This document shows positions 24,915 through 32,487 of a stretch of DNA of 64,000 bases, one piece after another. Below the pieces are notes generated by a model. The model had not been told where the DNA came from and did not search any database. It worked only from the letters and a program-made list of their open reading frames with translations. The stretch's first letter is position 1. Every line of letters begins with the position of its first letter. The DNA lies in contig CAKKQC010000002.1 in assembly GCA_919901855.1 (NCBI GenBank), forward strand, positions 56,891 to 120,890. The letters are read 5' to 3'. The position numbers and the translations under genes are program-made. This DNA is from a bacterium. Its GTDB lineage: Bacteria > Oederibacteriota > CAKKQC01.

Positions 24915-25487
24915 ATGGCGACGGAACGCGAGAAGCTCGGCTCGTATGGCAAGTCGCTGGAGGATGCCTTCTTCCTCCAGCAGGATTCGGCCCTGATCCA
25001 GCGGCATCGGGAGGACCTTCGCAGGCAGCGATCGGCGAAGGAGCTGTCGGACGCGTCGGGGATCACGAACGCGGCCGTGCTGGCGAAGCTGGTGGAGATG
25101 GGCATCACGGCCGAGCTGGCCACGTCGCTCTCGATCATCCCGCTGGTGGAGGTCGCGTGGGCCGACGGGAACGTGGACGAGAAGGAGAAGGCGGCCGTGC
25201 TCGCCGGGGCGGCCAAGTGCGGGCTGGCCAAGGGGCGCCTGGACTACGAGATGCTGGAGTCGTGGCTTTCCCGCCGGCCCCCGGCCGCCCTGCTGGAAGC
25301 GTGGGCCCACTACGTCAAAGGACTGTGTGAGCTGTTGGGCGACGGCGAACGCGCCGGCCTGAGGAAGGACCTCCTGCAACGGGCGAGGACGGTCGCGGAG
25401 GCGAGCGGCGGATTCCTGGGCCTCACGTCGGGCATCTCGGAGTCCGAGAAGAAGGTCCTGGCGTCCCTGGAGTCGTCCTTCTGCTGA
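24915..25487 (+). CDS. TerB-like helical protein of unknown function
   Basis: The 190-residue, mostly helical protein carries the pattern LSIIPLVEVAWADGNVDEKEKAAVL, as in the TerB/DUF533-type acidic helical domain that binds metal and is linked to stress or membrane functions. The N-terminal third (LGSYGKSLEDAFFLQQDSAL) is charged and helical. The start ATG 24915 follows GGGGAGGGA. It stands alone between the beta-helix gene and a sugar operon. The function is not known. Confidence 0.65.
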   Translation: MATEREKLGSYGKSLEDAFFLQQDSALIQRHREDLRRQRSAKELSDASGITNAAVLAKLVEMGITAELATSLSIIPLVEVAWADGNVDEKEKAAVLAGAAKCGLAKGRLDYEMLESWLSRRPPAALLEAWAHYVKGLCELLGDGERAGLRKDLLQRARTVAEASGGFLGLTSGISESEKKVLASLESSFC

Positions 25488-25513
25488 TCCCGGCGTCCCG
25501 GTAGAGACCGACC

Positions 25514-26428
25514 ATGATGCCCCGGCTCGCGGTCTTCCCGAAGGGGTTCTTCACGGATCTCGTCGAGCACCGGATGACCCTGACCCGGTGGCTGGACATC
25601 GCCGCCGGGCTGGGCGTGGACGGGGTCGAGATGTACCCGAAGTTCCTATTCTCGCTCAATGGCGGGCCGCTGCGAGCCGTCCGCGGCGAAGCAGCGGCAC
25701 GGGGGCTCGCGATTCCGATGATGTGCCACTCGCCGGACTTCACGATTCCCGACGCTGCGGGCCGCGCGGCCGAGGTGGCGCGGACGGAGGAGGTCATCGC
25801 CGCGACCGCGGACCTCGGCGGCACGTTCTGCCGCGTGCTCTCGGGCCAGAACCGGCCCAGGCTCGATGCCGTCAAGGCGCTGGGCTGGGTCATGGCCTCG
25901 ATCGAGGCCCTCCTCCCGGTGGCCGCCCGGCACGGGGTCACCCTCGTGATCGAGAACCACTACAAGGACGGGCTCTGGGAGTACCCGGAGTTCGCCCAGA
26001 GCCGGGACCGGTTCCTGGCCATCCTCAAGGCGGTGCCCGAGCTCAAGGTCCAGTACGATCCCTCGAACGCCGTGGTCGCGGGCGAGGACCCGTATGCCCT
26101 CCTGGATGAGGTCCTGCCGCGCGTCGCGACCATGCACGCGTCCGACCGGTACCTGGAGGGCGGGACCGTCGCCGATCTTCGTGCCCAGGCCGCGGACCCC
26201 GTCCACGGGTACGCTAGAATCCTCAAGCACGGCGTGATCGGCCGCGGGTTCAACGACTACGACCGGATCTTCCAGGCGCTGGCCGGGGCCGGATTCGCGG
26301 GCTGGGTCTCGATCGAGGACGGGGAAGCCCCGACGGAGGAGGAAGGCGTGGCGAATCTCAAGACGAGTGCGGTGTTCCTGCGCGCCAGGCTCGCGGCGCA
26401 CTTCGGCGCGTCCGGGGGGGCGGCATGA
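25514..26428 (+). CDS. Sugar-phosphate isomerase/epimerase-family TIM barrel
   Basis: The 304-residue AP-endonuclease-2-fold protein shows the metal-site stretches HSPDFTIP, GGTFCRVLSG, LVIENHYKDG (the catalytic-type Glu), VQYDPSNAVVAG, MHASDRYLEGG and WVSIEDGEAP. Family members interconvert keto-sugars such as tagatose, psicose, hydroxypyruvate or inositol derivatives. It is the first gene of a four-gene overlapped operon; its stop overlaps the next start as ATGA. The substrate is probably an uncommon ketose, by inference from the operon. Confidence 0.85.
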   Translation: MMPRLAVFPKGFFTDLVEHRMTLTRWLDIAAGLGVDGVEMYPKFLFSLNGGPLRAVRGEAAARGLAIPMMCHSPDFTIPDAAGRAAEVARTEEVIAATADLGGTFCRVLSGQNRPRLDAVKALGWVMASIEALLPVAARHGVTLVIENHYKDGLWEYPEFAQSRDRFLAILKAVPELKVQYDPSNAVVAGEDPYALLDEVLPRVATMHASDRYLEGGTVADLRAQAADPVHGYARILKHGVIGRGFNDYDRIFQALAGAGFAGWVSIEDGEAPTEEEGVANLKTSAVFLRARLAAHFGASGGAA

Positions 26429-27219
26429 GCGCCAAGGGCCGGCTCGCGGGCAAGCGGGCGCTGGTCACGGGCTCCACGCAGGGGCTCGGCGCCGGGATTG
26501 CGCGACGGTTCGTAGCCGAGGGCGCGCGGGTCGTCGTCACGGGCCGGAACCGGGATCGCGGGAAGGCGATGGCCAAGCGCATCGGCCGCGGGACGGTCTT
26601 CATCCCGGCCGACCTCGTGAATCCCGAAGAAGTGCGGCGGCTCGCCACGGAGGCGCTGAAGGCGCTCGGCGGGCTGGACATCCTCGTGAACAGCGCGGCC
26701 ATGCCCGAGCGGTCGAATCTCGACACGTTCACGGCCGACCAGTTCGACCGGCTCTTCCACTGCGACGTCCTCGCGCCCCTGCTCCTGGCGCAGGCGGCCC
26801 GGAAGGCGCTGGCCGCGCGGACGGGGACGATCATCAACATCGGGAGCGTGAACGCCTACGTGGGCGACGGCAACCTCCTCGTCTACTCCGCCACCAAGGG
26901 CGCGCTCATGACCGCGACCCGGAACCTGGCGGCCCAGCTCCAGTACGACCGGATCCGGGTGCACGTCCTCAACTGCGGGTGGATGGACACCGAGGGCGAG
27001 CGCGCGATCATGTCCGGCGAGGGGCACCCTATCAACTTCCTCGACGAGGCCGGCAAGTTCCGGCCCATGGGCCGGCTCATCACGCCCGCCGACGTCGGGG
27101 CCGCCTGCGTCTGGCTGGCGTCCGACGAGGCGGCCGTGTTTTCGGGAACCGTGATCGACCTCGAACAGCACCCGGTCGGCGGCTGGGGCCGGCGGCGCAG
27201 GAAAGAGGAGAAGAAGTGA
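26425..27219 (+). CDS. Short-chain dehydrogenase/reductase
   Basis: The 264-residue Rossmann enzyme has TGSTQGLGAGIARRF (NAD(P) binding TGxxxGxG), DILVNSAAMP, GTIINIGSVNAYVG (catalytic Ser) and VYSATKGALM (YxxxK). The Arg-rich stretch after beta-2 (VTGRNRDRGK) suggests NADP preference. It overlaps the isomerase gene by ATGA and the next gene by GTGA. In this operon it likely oxidises or reduces a sugar or sugar acid. Confidence 0.9.
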   Translation: MSAKGRLAGKRALVTGSTQGLGAGIARRFVAEGARVVVTGRNRDRGKAMAKRIGRGTVFIPADLVNPEEVRRLATEALKALGGLDILVNSAAMPERSNLDTFTADQFDRLFHCDVLAPLLLAQAARKALAARTGTIINIGSVNAYVGDGNLLVYSATKGALMTATRNLAAQLQYDRIRVHVLNCGWMDTEGERAIMSGEGHPINFLDEAGKFRPMGRLITPADVGAACVWLASDEAAVFSGTVIDLEQHPVGGWGRRRRKEEKK

Positions 27220-27908
27220 ACCTGCTCGACGGCCGCCCGAAGGTCCAGGTCTCGCTCGACCTCACGAATCTCGACGAGGCGCTGGCGACGGCCCGGATCG
27301 CGGTTCGGGCGGGCGTGGACTGGCTCGAGGCCGGGACGCCCCTGATCCTGGCCGAGGGGCTCCACGCGGTGAAGGCGCTCCGGAAGGAGTTCCCGGACCA
27401 CCCCGTGGTCGCCGACCTCAAGACCATGGACGCCGGTTTCCTCGAGGCCGAGATGATGTTCAAGGCGGGCGCCGCGTTCGTGGTCGTCATGGCCGTCGCG
27501 CACGAGCGCACGGTCCGCGAGGCCGTGCGGGCGGGCAAGCAGTACTCGGGGCTCGTGATGGCCGATGTCATGCTGCACGCGGACAAGCCGGGCATCGCGA
27601 AGAAGCTGGAGTCGTGGGGCGTAGACGCGATCATCGTCCACACCGGGTACGACGAGCGGCACCACACCCCGGGGCTCTCGCCTCTCGACGACCTGGTCGC
27701 GGTGCGCGCCGCGGTCAAGATCCCGCTCCAGGCCGTGGGCGGGCTCTCGATCGAGCAGGCGGCCGGGATGCCCGGCAGGGGCGCGCCACTGGTCGTCATC
27801 GGCGCCCCGCTCGCGATCGCGGACGCGGAGCTCAAGCCCGGCGCCGACGAGGCCAAGCTCGAGGCCGTGATCCGCGAGTTCGTGACCCGGGTCAAGGCGG
27901 GTGGCTGA
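27216..27908 (+). CDS. Hexulose-6-phosphate synthase / 3-keto-gulonate-6-phosphate decarboxylase-like (HUMPS family)
   Basis: The 230-residue OMP-decarboxylase-superfamily barrel has QVSLDLTNLDEAL at the start, WLEAGTPLI, the metal/catalytic stretch VADLKTMDAGFLEAEM, and VHTGYDERHHTPG. The KTMDAG motif is nearer to 3-hexulose-6-phosphate synthase than to the KIADAG of keto-gulonate-phosphate decarboxylase. No partner phosphohexuloisomerase gene (SIS domain) lies next to it, which argues against a simple formaldehyde pathway. GTG 27216 overlaps the SDR stop. Confidence 0.82.
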   Translation: MNLLDGRPKVQVSLDLTNLDEALATARIAVRAGVDWLEAGTPLILAEGLHAVKALRKEFPDHPVVADLKTMDAGFLEAEMMFKAGAAFVVVMAVAHERTVREAVRAGKQYSGLVMADVMLHADKPGIAKKLESWGVDAIIVHTGYDERHHTPGLSPLDDLVAVRAAVKIPLQAVGGLSIEQAAGMPGRGAPLVVIGAPLAIADAELKPGADEAKLEAVIREFVTRVKAGG

Positions 27909-28956
27909 AATGGCCGCCACGATGCGGGCGGTGGTCCAGTTCGATCTCAAGCCGAAGTCCGTCGAGCTCCGCGACGTTCCGGTGCCGGAGCCGGGGGAGG
28001 GCGAGGCCCTCTTGCAGGTCAGCGCCGTCGCCATCTGCGGGAGCGACGTGCACCAGTATCACGCCACCCAGTCGTGGAAGGTGGCGGTGCCCGTGATCCT
28101 GGGCCACGAGTTCTGCGGGAGGGTGGCCCGGATCGGCCGCAACGCCGCCGGATTCGCCGAGGGCGACCGGGTCGTGAGCGAGACCGCGGCCGTGATCGAC
28201 GAGACCTCGCCGCTCACACGGCAGGGGAAGTACAACCTCGATCCGGCGCGCAAAGGCTTCGGGTACGGCGTGGACGGCGCGATGGCGTCGTTCGTGAAGG
28301 TGCCCGTCCGGTGCCTGCACCGTATACCCGGGAACGTGCCCGACGAGATCGCGGCTATGGCCGAGCCGTGCTGTGTCGCCTACCAGGCTACGGTCGTGAA
28401 CTCGCCCATCAAGCCCGGCGACGTCGTCGCCGTGCTCGGTCCCGGGCCGATCGGCCTGCTCTGTGCCGCCATAGCGCGCCTGCGTGGGGCCGGCGTCGTC
28501 CTGCTCGCGGGCGTGACCAAGGACCGGGCCCGGCTCGCCGCGGGCCTCACGCTCGGCGCGACGCACACGGTGGACGTCCAGACCGAGGACGGCAAGGAGC
28601 GTCTGGCGACACTGGGCGACGGGCTGGGTGCCGACGTCGTCATCGACGCCGCCGGCGTCTCGGCCGCGCTCCGGACCGCGCTCGACTGGGTCCGCCCCGG
28701 CGGCCACATCACCAAGGTCGGCTGGGGCCGCGAGCCCCTCGCCTGCTCGCTCGATCCGCTGGTCCAGAAGGCGGTGACGCTCCAGGGCTCGTTCAGCCAC
28801 ACGTGGCCGGTCTGGGAATCCGTCCTCCGCCTGCTCTCGTCCGGCCAGCTCAACCCCAAGCCGCTCCTCGGTCGCGTCGCCCCTCTTGCCGATTGGCAGT
28901 CCTGCTTCGACGGCATGTCCGACGGCGCCCTCATCAAGGCGGTCCTGAAGCCGTAG
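27901..28956 (+). CDS. MDR-family alcohol/polyol dehydrogenase lacking the structural zinc cysteines
   Basis: The 351-residue protein has the catalytic-zinc region (AICGSDVHQYH, then ILGHEFCGRVARIG), the later Glu ligand in AEPCCV, and the NAD-binding stretch VAVLGPGPIGLLCAAIA. The lobe that normally carries four structural-zinc cysteines reads ETAAVIDETSPLTRQGKYNL and has none. Start GTG 27901 overlaps the preceding stop (27906-27908); ATG 27910 is possible. It likely oxidises a polyol or sugar in the same pathway as the upstream genes and is followed by a strong hairpin. Confidence 0.87.
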   Translation: MAEMAATMRAVVQFDLKPKSVELRDVPVPEPGEGEALLQVSAVAICGSDVHQYHATQSWKVAVPVILGHEFCGRVARIGRNAAGFAEGDRVVSETAAVIDETSPLTRQGKYNLDPARKGFGYGVDGAMASFVKVPVRCLHRIPGNVPDEIAAMAEPCCVAYQATVVNSPIKPGDVVAVLGPGPIGLLCAAIARLRGAGVVLLAGVTKDRARLAAGLTLGATHTVDVQTEDGKERLATLGDGLGADVVIDAAGVSAALRTALDWVRPGGHITKVGWGREPLACSLDPLVQKAVTLQGSFSHTWPVWESVLRLLSSGQLNPKPLLGRVAPLADWQSCFDGMSDGALIKAVLKP

Positions 28957-28971
28957 CTCCGAAAGCAGGAG

Positions 28972-28990
28972 GGGCCCTTTCGGGCCCCCA
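28972..28990 (+). terminator. Hairpin terminator of the sugar operon
   Basis: A GGGGCCC / GGGCCCC stem with a TTTC loop follows the dehydrogenase stop by about 15 bases. No T-run is present, so it is assigned by position and stem strength. It marks the end of the GC-rich sugar operon and the start of the lower-GC accessory region. Confidence 0.55.
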
Positions 28991-29160
28991 ATGGCGTTCG
29001 CCATCCGCCAGGAGATCGATAGCCAGGCTTAACGGTCATTTCAGCCTAACAGCGGGGAAATACCTGAACGATATCTCCAGAAGCTGACGCGAAGTCCTGG
29101 TAGGCACGGGGTTAGCCTCCGGATTCCCGGGATCCCGACTCCAGCGGCCGAAGAGCGCCA
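28991..29160. other. Intergenic stretch holding a porin-tail remnant
   Basis: No gene is supported here. At 29078-29093 the sequence CAGAAGCTGACGCGAA matches the porin 3' end at 32225-32240 with one mismatch; read on the minus strand it encodes LRVSF, followed by TGG where the porin has a stop. This looks like the left joint of the restriction-modification island. Confidence 0.5.
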
Positions 29161-29457
29161 GCACGAATCCGAAGATACGGAGGATGCCCCCACTTCCTGT
29201 ACAATCATGTTGTCAATACTGGAGACGATGCGCCACGGTTGGCGTCGGGGCGATTGATCGTGGGGAAGTTGACCGGAGACAGGGGTCTCCAAGATAAGAC
29301 TATGCGGCTGGCGGGTAGCGATATTAGAGTCGAGACTCTTGATGACGTGTTGGTGAAGGCCGAGCGAATCTACGGCGAGGTTGAGAAGACGCTGAAGAAA
29401 GTGGCACCCGAGTACTCGAGGCAGGCCCGCCGAGGGCGAAAGAAGGAGAAGAAATAG
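29161..29457 (+). pseudogene. C-terminal remnant, possibly of a Shedu/DUF4263-like nuclease
   Basis: The visible open frame reads through to TAG 29455-29457; a TTG at 29239 would give 72 residues, but the frame is open and protein-like upstream (HFLYNHVVNTGDDAPRL). The end reads SGRLIVGK, then DIRVETLDDVLVKAERIYG and a Lys-rich tail. This resembles the C-terminal part of DUF4263/Shedu-type proteins, where a GR-V strand precedes a TYDELL..A helix. The catalytic half is missing. Its stop overlaps the methyltransferase GTG by one base, so it may still be transcribed as leader of the restriction-modification genes. The family assignment is tentative. Confidence 0.35.
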
Positions 29458-30680
29458 TGTCCTTCTCCGTCTCTTCACCCGCGACCGTGATCGACCTCTT
29501 CTGTGGGGCGGGAGGGCTTTCGCTAGGACTGCGACATGCCGGTTGGAGAATTGTCCAGGCGATCGACAGCGATCGCTCTGCCGTTGAAACCTACCGGAAC
29601 AACCTTGGTGATGACGTTGTCCAAGCGGAGATTAGCGCTAAAACCGTGCTGTGCGATTCCCTCCTGATTGCTGGTGGACCGCCGTGTCAGGGCTTTTCAT
29701 CTGCGGGCCTGCGGAAGAACGGTGACGGCAGAAACAGCCTGGTCAAGGTATTCGCCACTCTGATCGCTCGATATCAACCGAGGGCGTTTCTGTTCGAGAA
29801 CGTGGAGGGGTTCTTGACCGCCGAGGGAGGGGCGCGCATCGTTGATCTACTTGGAACGCTCTTGTCCGCTGGCTACAACATACATCTCCGGAAGATTAAT
29901 GCGGCCAATTACGGAGTTCCCCAACATAGAAAGCGTGTGATTGCAATCGGTGGCCTCGGCTGGCAGCCGACATTTCCGGAACCGATCTGCCACGCTCGGG
30001 GCATGCCTGGGGCGTCGCGATCGTTCCGCCACCTCCCCCCGGGCCCGTCATTGGCCGAGGCGCTCAGGGGGTTACCAAAGCCAAGCAAAGAACCCCCAGG
30101 CGTACCACAAGGCCATTTCGAAACTCCGCTGAGTAGCGTTGACGCCGACAGGATTTCACGCCTAGAGATTGGCCAGACAATGCGCGACTTGCCGGGCGCG
30201 CTACGACATAAGAGCTACCAAAGGCGGGCGTACCGACGCGTCATGGACGGGACGCCGACGGACAAGCGCGGCGGTGCTCCGGCTGGACTTCGAAGGCTCC
30301 GTCCCGATGAACCGTGCAAAGCCATCACGGGAGCCGCCCGGAACGAATTCGTGCATCCTTTGAAAGACCGCTTCCTCACAATCCGCGAGTGTGCGCGGCT
30401 GCAAACCTTCCCAGACGATTTTGAGTTCTTCGGCTCATCAACCGAGCAATCCACTCTGATCGGGAATGCCGTTCCTTCATTGTTGGCCGAGGTTGTTGGC
30501 GCTCATCTACTGAAGGAATTGTTGGCGGAACCAGCAAGAGCCGACGGGGGAAAGCTCCTGAGTTTCATTCCAACAATGGCTGAAGGCATGAGTCCCATTC
30601 TGGCCAGGGTAACGCAGCAGGTTCATACCCTCTTTGGAGGCGCGTCCCCGAGTGACGTGCAGCTACCCCTGTGGGTCTGA
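29457..30680 (+). CDS. Type II DNA (cytosine-5) methyltransferase
   Basis: The 407-residue enzyme transfers a methyl group from SAM to C5 of cytosine in its target site. Motifs are in order: I DLFCGAGGLSLG, IV GGPPCQGFSSAG (catalytic Cys), VI FENVEGF, VIII NYGVPQHRKRVIAIG, and X IGNAVPSLLAEVVG; the target-recognition region lies between VIII and X (about residues 190-320). The GTG at 29457 overlaps the stop of the previous frame. Base composition and codon use are less GC-rich than the neighbours, a sign of transfer. The endonuclease gene overlaps its end by 10 bases. Confidence 0.95.
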   Translation: MSFSVSSPATVIDLFCGAGGLSLGLRHAGWRIVQAIDSDRSAVETYRNNLGDDVVQAEISAKTVLCDSLLIAGGPPCQGFSSAGLRKNGDGRNSLVKVFATLIARYQPRAFLFENVEGFLTAEGGARIVDLLGTLLSAGYNIHLRKINAANYGVPQHRKRVIAIGGLGWQPTFPEPICHARGMPGASRSFRHLPPGPSLAEALRGLPKPSKEPPGVPQGHFETPLSSVDADRISRLEIGQTMRDLPGALRHKSYQRRAYRRVMDGTPTDKRGGAPAGLRRLRPDEPCKAITGAARNEFVHPLKDRFLTIRECARLQTFPDDFEFFGSSTEQSTLIGNAVPSLLAEVVGAHLLKELLAEPARADGGKLLSFIPTMAEGMSPILARVTQQVHTLFGGASPSDVQLPLWV

Positions 30681-31729
30681 CGCTAACGGAACGGTCGGTG
30701 GTTGAGAAGGCCCGTTCTGGGGGTGGGGCTGACTTGGCCACCACGCTCGATGACGAGGTCTGTGCCTATCTGGTGTCCGTGATTGTCCATGACCTTGGTC
30801 TTGCCGCCAGGATTCCGGAGATGCGGGCCAAGCCAGGGCCCTTCTTCGCCTCGGATTCACCCGAGAAGCTACGACTAAAGGGAGTGGAGTTCTGGGCTGT
30901 TCTGGAACGGCTTGTTGCGGCCAAACGTGACGCGGTCACGTACTTCTCTTGCTTGGCAGCGCTCCATAAGAGCCGTCTGAAGTACGCCAGGATATTGCGG
31001 AGCCAGCCCATACCAACTATGGATCAAGTCGGCCCGAGGGGGCTTCTCCAATACGGCTCGATGAGCCCGCAGGCCTTGACAGGATTGCTGCTGTGGAGGA
31101 AGTGGTTGTACGACATCGACAACCGGGCTGCACAGGAAACCGGCTATCTTTTCGAACCGATCATCGCGCATTCAATAGGCGGTGCCCCGTTCAGTTCGAG
31201 TCAGAGTCCGATAAGGCGGCATGACGATCGCGGGAAGAGAAGGCAAGTGGACTGTGTCAGGGATAAGAGAGCCTATGAATTCAAGATGCGCGTAACGATC
31301 GCGGCATCAGGACAAGGACGTTGGCGTGAGGAGATGGACTTTCCACTTGACTGCCGCAAGAGCGGCTTCAAACCCGTTCTGCTCGTTTTCGATGGAACGC
31401 GCAATCCCAAGCTCACCGAGCTCACGAAAGCCTTCCTCAAGTGCGGGGGCGAAACACACGTGGGCGACCATGCATGGCAACACCTGGAGGATGAGGCGGG
31501 GGATGTGATGGCCAGGTTCCTCGACATCTATGTTCGAGGACCGATCCAAGCCCTCCTGAAGGAGGTGCCCGGAGATGTTCTTCCCGAACTTCGGTTGAAG
31601 ATGAACAAACACCGTCTTGTCGTTGCTGTTGGCGGTGAGAGTATGCAGGTCAAGAGGGCCTCGAGGAGATCAGTTGACACGGAGGACCCGATGCCCGTTG
31701 ACGTTGGCGACGAATCCCCGGGAGTCTGA
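30671..31729 (+). CDS. Type II restriction endonuclease (PD-(D/E)XK; possibly ApaLI-like)
   Basis: The 352-residue protein follows the methyltransferase with a 10-base overlap, the usual layout of a restriction-modification pair. A PD-(D/E)XK core is visible in RQVDCVRDKRAYEFKMRVT (Asp, then Glu-x-Lys). The surroundings (ETGYLFEPIIAHSIGG, VTIAASGQGRWREE, FKPVLLVFDGTRN) recall the ApaLI-like family as I know it; this is from memory and not searched. If so, the target would be GTGCAC. The start is GTG 30671. Codon use matches the methyltransferase rather than the rest of the window. Confidence 0.82.
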   Translation: MGLTLTERSVVEKARSGGGADLATTLDDEVCAYLVSVIVHDLGLAARIPEMRAKPGPFFASDSPEKLRLKGVEFWAVLERLVAAKRDAVTYFSCLAALHKSRLKYARILRSQPIPTMDQVGPRGLLQYGSMSPQALTGLLLWRKWLYDIDNRAAQETGYLFEPIIAHSIGGAPFSSSQSPIRRHDDRGKRRQVDCVRDKRAYEFKMRVTIAASGQGRWREEMDFPLDCRKSGFKPVLLVFDGTRNPKLTELTKAFLKCGGETHVGDHAWQHLEDEAGDVMARFLDIYVRGPIQALLKEVPGDVLPELRLKMNKHRLVVAVGGESMQVKRASRRSVDTEDPMPVDVGDESPGV

Positions 31730-31776
31730 GGAAGTCCTGTCCTGCGGAAGTCTGATTGATACCATTGGGGTGAACC

Positions 31777-32247
31777 ATGAAGAAGCCGAAAACTCTGGAG
31801 CCGATCCATCCCGGGGAGATACTCCTGGAGGAGTTCATGAAGCCGATGGGGATCAGCATCAACCGGCTGGCCCGTGACCTTGCCGTCCCGCCGAACCGGG
31901 TGAGCGGTATCGTCAACGGGGCCCGGGCGATCACGGCGGACACCGCCCTGCGGCTCGGTAAGTACTTCGGAGTGTCGCCGGAGATGTGGCTCAGGCTTCA
32001 GGCGCAATATGAACTGCGAGTTGCGCGGCACACACACCCTCGGTTCAAAGAAGCCCATCGAGCTGCTTCGCGAGATGGGAGGGATCCTCAGGTCTTCGGG
32101 CATCACGAAGCGGGCGGCGCTCAAGATGCTCGAAGCGGCCCGCGCCGACGTCTATCGGTAGGGTTGTCCTCGACGCGGTTGTTCTTGTCTCCGTTGCTTT
32201 CGGCGGCATTCCCGAACGAGCTGTCAGAAACTGACGCGAATCCCTAA
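31777..32247 (+). CDS. higA: HigA-like XRE-family antitoxin with an aberrant C-terminus
   Basis: Residues 1-84 match the HigA/VapI addiction-module family: PIHPGEILLEEFMKPMGIS, then helix-turn-helix LARDLAVPPNRVSGIVNGARAITADTALRL, then MWLRLQAQYELRVA. After about 32030 the reading frame turns into improbable Arg-rich sequence and runs to 32247, so the natural C-terminus seems lost by a frameshift or fusion. No higB toxin gene precedes it; the endonuclease stop is only 47 bases upstream. It may be an orphan controller of the restriction-modification operon, or a decayed antitoxin. Confidence 0.7.
   Translation: MKKPKTLEPIHPGEILLEEFMKPMGISINRLARDLAVPPNRVSGIVNGARAITADTALRLGKYFGVSPEMWLRLQAQYELRVARHTHPRFKEAHRAASRDGRDPQVFGHHEAGGAQDARSGPRRRLSVGLSSTRLFLSPLLSAAFPNELSETDANP
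32026..32238 (+). pseudogene. Remnant of a second antitoxin-PIN toxin pair
   Basis: In the +1 frame relative to higA, 32026-32161 reads a natural helical C-terminus (KKPIELLREMGGILRS, then AALKMLEAARADVYR) ending in TAG. Immediately after, 32162-32238 reads VVLDAVVLVSVAFGGIPERA, the beginning of a PIN-type toxin (compare VVLDTNVLVSA). It breaks off at the junction with the porin fragment at 32225. No start codon for the toxin remains. This indicates a truncated toxin-antitoxin pair at a recombination joint. Confidence 0.45.
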
Positions 32248-32366
32248 CCCGGCGTCGGCGACGGGGGCGGGGATATCCAGGGCCGGGATGGGGATGCCGT
32301 TGATCGTCCGGGGGCCGGACTTCAGCCCGAACCGGAACTCGCCGCCGGGGGCGCCGTAGCGGCCCG
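32225..32366 (-). pseudogene. 3' fragment of an outer-membrane porin gene
   Basis: This stretch is nearly identical to the 3' end of the full porin gene (36729-36866): it encodes GEFRFGLKSGPRTINGIP, then the DIPAPVADAGLG region, ending in RVSF and TGA at 32227-32229. The match stops abruptly at 32366. The fragment lacks a start and most of the barrel. It sits at the right joint of the restriction-modification segment. Confidence 0.8.
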
Positions 32367-32487
32367 AGGATCATCCCGCCACTGAGCAGTTCGAACCGGG
32401 CGCGTGCCATCGCCATGCCGCCGGTTGACTCGTGCAGGCGCCGCCGTTAGAATCCCCGATCATGAACGGGGGGCGCGAGGGGCTTTT
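32367..32487. other. Short intergenic stretch before the TPR-like gene
   Basis: Sequence after the porin fragment contains no gene. A purine-rich GGGGGGCGCGAGGGG lies 10-20 bases before the GTG at 32488 and may be its ribosome-binding site. Confidence 0.4.

Noticed and set aside
27216-27908. Orotidine-5'-phosphate decarboxylase (pyrF)
   Set aside because: The KTMDAG motif and sugar-operon context fit the hexulose-phosphate synthase group better than pyrimidine synthesis.
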